Source: Bradyrhizobium sp. CCBAU 51627 (GTDB lineage: Bacteria; Pseudomonadota; Alphaproteobacteria; Rhizobiales; Xanthobacteraceae). From it: 64,000 nucleotides of DNA. Below are positions 59,715-64,000 of this stretch, one piece after another; positions within the stretch are counted from its first letter, which is position 1; every line of letters begins with the position of its first letter. The DNA is taken from the NCBI RefSeq assembly GCF_028128765.1, contig NZ_LBJG01000087.1, positions 112,835 to 176,834 of the forward strand. The letters are read 5' to 3'. The translations under genes were made by a program, and so were the position numbers. The notes beneath the pieces were generated by a model. That model did not search any database, was not told where the DNA came from, and saw only the letters and a program-made list of their open reading frames with translations.

Positions 59715-59754
59715 ATCGGGGGAACTCGATGGAACCGGCTCGCGTTATCCCCTC

Positions 59755-61701
59755 ATGCAGAAGCCGGTCCGGAAAAAGGAGCAGGGCGACACACCGCCCA
59801 TCGGGAAGGTCACCGGCGAGAACGGCGATGACGTCACACCGCCGCCGCCCGAATTGCTAGAGCCTGATCCCGACCTGACTCCCGAAGAGGCCGAGCAGGC
59901 GCGCAAGGATTATCTCCTCACCCGCTTCTGGATCAGCGCGCGCGGCTTCTGGAGCCGCAAGGGCGATCGCCTTGCCTGGGCATTCTCCATCGGCCTCGTC
60001 GTGCTGATCGTTGCGGCCGTCGGCTTCCAATACGGCATCAACGTCTGGAATCGCGCCATCTTCGACGCCATCGAGAAGCGCGATGCGACCACGGTCTTCC
60101 ACCTCAGTGCAATGTTTTTCCCGCTCGCCATCGGGAGCATCGTGCTTGGCGTCGCGCAGGTGTTTGCGCGCATGAGCATCCAGCGGCGCTGGCGCGCCTG
60201 GCTGACGAACGGAGTGTTGACACGCTGGCTCGAGAATGGACGCTACTACCAGCTCAATCTCGTCGGCGGCGACCACGACAATCCCGAATACAGGATCGCC
60301 GAGGACTTACGTGTTGCAACGGACTCGCCGGTCGACTTTCTCGCCGGCGTCACCTCGGCGCTGCTGTCGGCCGCCACCTTCATCGTGGTGCTCTGGACCA
60401 TCGGCGGCGCGCTCACCGTCACCTTCGGCGGATCGGCGATCACCATTCCCGGCTTTCTCGTGATCGCCGCGATCCTCTATGCCGCCATCGCGTCCGGCTC
60501 GATCCTGATGATCGGTCGCCAATTCGTGCAGGTCTCCGAGGACAAGAATCAGGCCGAAGCCGATTTCCGCTACACGCTGACACGCGTGCGCGAGAATGGC
60601 GAAAGCATCGCGCTGCTCGGCGGCGAGGAAGAGGAGCGCGGCGGGATCGACCGCAACTTTACCGACGTGCTCAGGCAATGGGCGCGGCTGGCCGGCCAGC
60701 ACATGCGAACCACGCTGGTGTCGCAGGGATCGGGCCTCGTTGCGCCTGTCGTCCCCCTCCTGCTTTGTGCGCCAAAATTCCTCGACGGCAGCATGACGCT
60801 TGGGCAGGTGATGCAGGCGGCCTCCGCCTTCACCATCGTGCAGGGCGCGTTCGGCTGGCTGGTCGACAATTACCCGCGGCTGGCCGACTGGAATGCCTGC
60901 GCGCGCCGCATCGCTTCGCTGATGATGTCGCTCGACGGCCTCGAACGCGCCGAGCAGGGCGACGGTTTCGGCCGCATCCAGCGCGGCGAGACCAGCAACG
61001 ATGCCATGCTGGAGCTGAACGACCTCTCCGTCACGCTCGACGACGGTACCGCCGTGGTCGGCGAGACCGAGGTGGTGATCTCGCCAGGCGAGCGGCTCTT
61101 GGTCGCCGGCGAATCCGGGACCGGCAAGAGCACGCTGGTGCGCGCCATCGCGGGGCTGTGGCCGTGGGGCGGCGGCAGCGTCAATTTCCACCCTGACAGG
61201 CGGCTGTTCATGCTGCCGCAGCGGCCCTACGTGCCCTCGGGGTCTTTGCGGCGGGCGGTCGCCTATCCCGGCGCGGCCGAGAACTGGAGCGAGGAGGAGA
61301 TCGGCGATGCCCTGCACAAGGTCGGGCTCGACCATCTCAAGGAGAAGATCGAGGAGGAAGGTCCGTGGGACCAGACGCTGTCAGGCGGCGAGAAGCAGCG
61401 CCTTGCTTTCGCGCGGCTGCTTCTGCACAACCCCGACATCGTCGTGCTGGATGAGGCGACCTCCGCGCTCGACGAGAAGAGCCAGGACAAGATGATGAAG
61501 ATGGTCATCGACGAGCTGCCGAAGGCGACGATCGTCAGCGTCGCGCATCGCGTCGAGCTGGAGGCCTTCCACAGCCGCAAGATCGTGCTTGAGCGCCGCA
61601 GGGGCGGCGCCAGGCTCGTCAGCGACATCGACCTGATTCCGCGCAAGGGACGACGCAAGCTGCTCGGGCGGTTTCTGAGGCAGCGGAAGGAGGCAGCGTG
61701 A
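59755..61701 (+). CDS. SbmA/BacA-like ABC transporter (permease-ATPase fusion)
   Basis: 648 residues. A charged N-terminus, five or six membrane helices to ~residue 370 with the ABC_membrane_2/SbmA motif (NVWNRAIFDAIEKRD, WRAWLTNGVLTRWLENGRYYQLNL, NPEYRIAEDLR) and a C-terminal ATPase: Walker A GESGTGKST, signature LSGGEKQR, Walker B IVVLDEATSALDE. Bradyrhizobium BclA, which imports NCR antimicrobial peptides in nodules, has this build, but paralogues such as YddA-like proteins exist. GGAAC-N17-CGTT at 59721-59746 is too close to the start to trust as an EcfG promoter. Confidence 0.85.
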   Translation: MQKPVRKKEQGDTPPIGKVTGENGDDVTPPPPELLEPDPDLTPEEAEQARKDYLLTRFWISARGFWSRKGDRLAWAFSIGLVVLIVAAVGFQYGINVWNRAIFDAIEKRDATTVFHLSAMFFPLAIGSIVLGVAQVFARMSIQRRWRAWLTNGVLTRWLENGRYYQLNLVGGDHDNPEYRIAEDLRVATDSPVDFLAGVTSALLSAATFIVVLWTIGGALTVTFGGSAITIPGFLVIAAILYAAIASGSILMIGRQFVQVSEDKNQAEADFRYTLTRVRENGESIALLGGEEEERGGIDRNFTDVLRQWARLAGQHMRTTLVSQGSGLVAPVVPLLLCAPKFLDGSMTLGQVMQAASAFTIVQGAFGWLVDNYPRLADWNACARRIASLMMSLDGLERAEQGDGFGRIQRGETSNDAMLELNDLSVTLDDGTAVVGETEVVISPGERLLVAGESGTGKSTLVRAIAGLWPWGGGSVNFHPDRRLFMLPQRPYVPSGSLRRAVAYPGAAENWSEEEIGDALHKVGLDHLKEKIEEEGPWDQTLSGGEKQRLAFARLLLHNPDIVVLDEATSALDEKSQDKMMKMVIDELPKATIVSVAHRVELEAFHSRKIVLERRRGGARLVSDIDLIPRKGRRKLLGRFLRQRKEAA

Positions 61702-61706
61702 AGCTC

Positions 61707-61788
61707 GTAGCCCGGATGGAGCGAAGCGCAATCCGGGACGGCGCCTCCAGAGGGAACTCCGGATTTCGCTTCGCTCCATCCGGGCTAC
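61707..61788. repeat. Palindromic intergenic repeat
   Basis: Arms GTAGCCCGGATGGAGCGAAG and CTTCGCTCCATCCGGGCTAC face each other across ~42 bases. The pattern matches a repeat seen many times in Bradyrhizobium genomes (REP-like). It lies 5 bases after the transporter stop and would form a strong hairpin that can end or stabilise the transcript. Confidence 0.8.
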
Positions 61789-61826
61789 ATTCCTTTCCAA
61801 CATTGGAGTCCCCACCAAAACGGGCT

Positions 61827-62684
61827 ATGCATGCGCCGCCTGCAACGAGGACCGCCTGCTTGACGCCCGACAACGCCCCTTCGACCGCGCCATTCGGCAC
61901 GTTTGCACCGAATGCAGCGCAGGCCGCAATCATCAGGCTCGCGCAAGCGTCGGGGCTGAAGCGCGGCGCCTTCCGACCGTGGATGTCGCGGCTGGTCAAT
62001 CTGCTGCGGGGCGGCCCCATCGATGTGCAATATCAGGGTGCCTCGTTCCGCTTCTATCACCAGGGTAGCGCCACCGAACGCGGCGCGCTGTTCAATCCCG
62101 ACTATAACCTCGACGAACTCGACTTCCTGCGCCAGCACACGCCGGCAGGCGGCACCTTCGTCGATGTCGGGGCCAATGTCGGTACCTTTGCGCTGGTGAT
62201 GGCGCGGCAAGTCGGGACGTCGGGCAAGGTGGTCGCGATCGAGCCGCATCCCCTGACGTTTGGACGGCTCGCGTTCAACCATGCCGCATCGAGGGCAAAT
62301 CAGGTCCGCCTGGTGCAGGCCGCCGCGGGCGATGCCGACGGCGAGTTGATGATCGAGAGCGGCGGCGGCAATCTCGGCGCGACGCATGTCGTCACCGGCA
62401 CCGCCAGCACGGATGCGATCAAGGTGCCATCGTTGCGGCTCACGCGCATTCTCGACGAGGCCGGCGTCACCGAGGTCGATTCGCTCAAGATCGACGTCGA
62501 GGGTTTTGAGGACCGCGTGCTGATCGGATTCTTCCGCGACGCGCCGCCATCGCTGTGGCCCCGCGCGGTCGTGATCGAGCATCTGTCACAAAACGAATGG
62601 CAGCAGGATTGTATCGCTGACATGGTTGCGCGCGGCTTTGCGATCGCGCGCAAGACAAGAAGCAACACGTTCCTGTCGCGCTGA
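61827..62684 (+). CDS. FkbM-family methyltransferase
   Basis: 285 residues from ATG 61827. FVDVGANVGTFALVMARQVG is SAM motif I, AIEPHPLTFGRLAFN is motif II, and DSLKIDVEGFEDRVLIGF with AVVIEHLSQ is the FkbM hallmark. The substrate is usually a sugar or lipid hydroxyl. The open frame extends back into the palindromic repeat, which is not protein-like, so I start after it. TTG at 61860 is possible. Confidence 0.82.
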   Translation: MHAPPATRTACLTPDNAPSTAPFGTFAPNAAQAAIIRLAQASGLKRGAFRPWMSRLVNLLRGGPIDVQYQGASFRFYHQGSATERGALFNPDYNLDELDFLRQHTPAGGTFVDVGANVGTFALVMARQVGTSGKVVAIEPHPLTFGRLAFNHAASRANQVRLVQAAAGDADGELMIESGGGNLGATHVVTGTASTDAIKVPSLRLTRILDEAGVTEVDSLKIDVEGFEDRVLIGFFRDAPPSLWPRAVVIEHLSQNEWQQDCIADMVARGFAIARKTRSNTFLSR

Positions 62685-62706
62685 CGACCCACAACGGAGG
62701 TTCGCG

Positions 62707-63093
62707 ATGATCGATCATTTGGGCTTGTCCGTCTCCGACTATGAGGCCGCGAAGGCGTTCTACGCCAAGGCGCTGGCGCCGCTCGATTACGGCCTGATCA
62801 TGGAGGTGACGGCGGAGCAGACCGGCCACGCCGCGGCCGCCGGCTTCGGTGCCGACGGCAAGCCGGATTTCTGGATCGGCGGCGAAGGCGCGATGAACAA
62901 GCCAGTGCATGTCGCAATCCGCGCCAACGACCGCGCGACTGTCGATGCGTTCTACCAGGCTGCGATGGCGGCAGGCGGCCGCGACAACGGGCCGCCCGGC
63001 CTTCGCCCGCATTATCACGCGAACTATTACGGCGCCTTCGTGCTCGACCCTGATGGCCACAACATCGAGGCGGTCTGTCACGCGCCGGAATAG
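62707..63093 (+). CDS. VOC superfamily (glyoxalase-like) protein
   Basis: 128 residues: MIDHLGLSVSDYEAAKAFYAKALAPLDY, PDFWIGG, VHVAIRANDRATVDAFYQAAMAAGGRDNGPPGLRPHYHANYYGAFVLDPDGHNIEAVCH in brief. The paired beta-alpha-beta units with HxxxxxxD, AF..LDPDGHNIE place it in the VOC family with His/Glu metal ligands. CGGAGGTTCGCG precedes ATG. Substrate unknown. Confidence 0.88.
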   Translation: MIDHLGLSVSDYEAAKAFYAKALAPLDYGLIMEVTAEQTGHAAAAGFGADGKPDFWIGGEGAMNKPVHVAIRANDRATVDAFYQAAMAAGGRDNGPPGLRPHYHANYYGAFVLDPDGHNIEAVCHAPE

Positions 63094-63166
63094 GACGGCG
63101 CGATGCGGGAACATCCGCGCGGCATCGTCGTTGTCGTTCTCCTGTCAACTGATCTCCGTGAGGCCG

Positions 63167-63409
63167 ATGCCGATCGAACCGCCCGAGATACCGCCATCGA
63201 CGCCCGGCACGCCCGCTGAGCCGCCGCCGGGAATTCCGCCGGGCAACCCGCAGCCCGAGATCACGCCGCCGGTGCGCGAGCCGGGCGAATCACCGCGGCC
63301 CGATGAATTGCCGGGCAACATGCCCGAAGAGATTCCATCGCGTGGACCAGACGGTCCGCTGACGCCCAATCCCGCGACGGATGCCAATTCGTCGCAGCAT
63401 CACATGTGA
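63167..63409 (+). CDS. Proline-rich hypothetical protein
   Basis: 80 residues: MPIEPPEIPPSTPGTPAEPP then PGIPPGNPQPEITPPVREPG and DELPGNMPEEIPSRGPDGP, ending SSQHHM. Low-complexity and disordered. Similar Pro-rich proteins occur in Bradyrhizobium. Two CACATGTG boxes (63401, 63423) surround the stop. Confidence 0.5.
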   Translation: MPIEPPEIPPSTPGTPAEPPPGIPPGNPQPEITPPVREPGESPRPDELPGNMPEEIPSRGPDGPLTPNPATDANSSQHHM

Positions 63410-63598
63410 GAACGAGAGCGATCACATGTGGGGCGATTGCAACCTGCGTCTGAATGCGCAATGAACGTCGCCATAGTGACGTGATTTGCGTGCAGAAATA
63501 AATCGGGCCGCGACCGCTTCGCCCGCCACAATGCGGCCTAACGCGTAGCCGTTCATCACAAGACTTCGTCAAAGAACCTTCCGGGGAAGTTGAACCAT

Positions 63599-64000
63599 AT
63601 GACCAACCTTCGTTTCGTGCTGCTTGCCACGACGGCTCTGACCGCGATGCAATTCGCAAGCTCCGCATCGCATGCGCAATCCGCGCCGCCACTCGTGGTC
63701 GCGCAGGCCCAGCCAGAGACGGGCCCTGACGGAAAACCGAAGCAGCCTCCGAAGGAAGCGCCGAAGGGACCGCCGCCCGCCGCGCGCCCGGCGACGCCGC
63801 CTCCGCCGCCTGCGGCTCCCGCCCATCCGACTGCACCGCCGCCCGCAGCGGCACCGCCGCATCCGCCTGCCGCACCTCCGCCGGCTGCTGCGCCGTCACG
63901 TCCGACGCCGCCGCCTCTGCCGCCCGCAACCCATCAGGCGCCTCCTCCGCCCCCGCCGCCACCTGCTGCACCCAAGCCGCCGACGCCGCCTCCGACCGCG
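63599..64000 (+). CDS. Secreted proline/alanine-rich protein, N-terminal part
   Basis: Starts MTNLRFVLLATTALTAMQFA, signal peptide ending SHAQS; then AQAQPETGPDGKPKQPPKEAPKG and long Pro/Ala runs to the window end without a stop. In Bradyrhizobium such heads precede OmpA-family or EF-hand-like domains; here the rest is outside the window. GGGGAAG precedes ATG by 9 bases. The gap 63410-63598 shows no gene. Confidence 0.75.
   Translation, partial: MTNLRFVLLATTALTAMQFASSASHAQSAPPLVVAQAQPETGPDGKPKQPPKEAPKGPPPAARPATPPPPPAAPAHPTAPPPAAAPPHPPAAPPPAAAPSRPTPPPLPPATHQAPPPPPPPPAAPKPPTPPPTA

Noticed and set aside
59721..59746. EcfG-type promoter before the ABC transporter
   Set aside because: GGAAC-N17-CGTT is present, but the -10 box ends only 8 bases before the start codon, too close for a normal leader; likely chance.
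1..64000. CRISPR arrays, rRNA and tRNA genes
   Set aside because: No regularly spaced repeats and no sequence with tRNA cloverleaf or rRNA character were noticed in reading. A covariance-model scan could still detect something missed.

Overview
The window is most consistent with a chromosome segment from Bradyrhizobium or a close relative (Alphaproteobacteria, Nitrobacteraceae). The evidence is high GC with strong GC3 bias, a Ku protein, DUF1236 proteins, an HWE-type histidine kinase, many small Bradyrhizobium-style proteins (CsbD, PRC-barrel, zinc-ribbon micro-proteins), and repeated promoter-like boxes of the alphaproteobacterial general stress sigma factor EcfG (GGAAC-N16/17-[C/G]GTT). The genus call is inference.

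Layout. (1) 1-1.85 kb: tail of a heavy-metal RND pump, a 42-aa membrane peptide, a Met-rich cytochrome c, a methyltransferase and a remnant of an efflux adaptor. (2) 2.2-26.3 kb: a stress-adaptation region. It holds a DnaQ-type exonuclease, CsbD, PRC-barrel, two copies of a 155-aa secreted protein, Ku, the osmoregulated periplasmic glucan pair opgD-opgH, DUF1236 proteins, a GT4 glycosyltransferase, an HWE kinase with two CheY-like regulators and a NepR-like micro-protein, and a Pcm-erythromycin-esterase fusion. At least nine EcfG-like promoters sit in front of these genes. Several families occur as one intact and one broken copy (frameshifts at 3.9, 22.8 and 25.1 kb, an in-frame stop at 6.55 kb). 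(3) 27-48.6 kb: a dense defence-type island of five modules. These are a four-gene STAS-wHTH / unknown / Cys-rich DUF4417-like / GHKL-ATPase operon; a leftward RHH / DUF499 ATPase / small protein / DUF1156 methylase / PLD-SNF2 helicase operon; a sigma-like / HTH / ImmA-UvrD-RecB-nuclease triple-fusion operon; a ubiquitin-like / E1 (ThiF) / DUF6527 operon; and a DUF2130 protein with an XRE regulator. (4) 48.9-50.9 kb: small Bradyrhizobium-type genes, two of them distantly alike. (5) 51.07-57.40 kb: a Tn7-like tnsA-tnsB-tnsC-tniQ module, visibly more AT-rich, followed by three spaced copies of AAAGAAC(T/A)TT ending in ...TACA. I read this as one transposon end. The other end was not found. (6) 57.5-64 kb: ordinary chromosome, with a hybrid histidine kinase, an ABC exporter-type fusion, an FkbM methyltransferase behind a palindromic repeat, a VOC protein and proline-rich proteins, the last running off the window.

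How it fits together. The left half looks like a stress regulon decorated by duplication and decay. The middle is a defence island that may be cargo of the Tn7-like element whose right boundary is at about 57,404. The best candidates for undescribed biology are the STAS/GHKL/DUF4417 operon (27.1-29.9 kb), the ImmA-UvrD-nuclease operon (40.0-44.7 kb) and the minimal ubiquitin-like operon (44.8-46.8 kb). All family names come from reading motifs, with no database search, and the functional statements beyond family level are inference.
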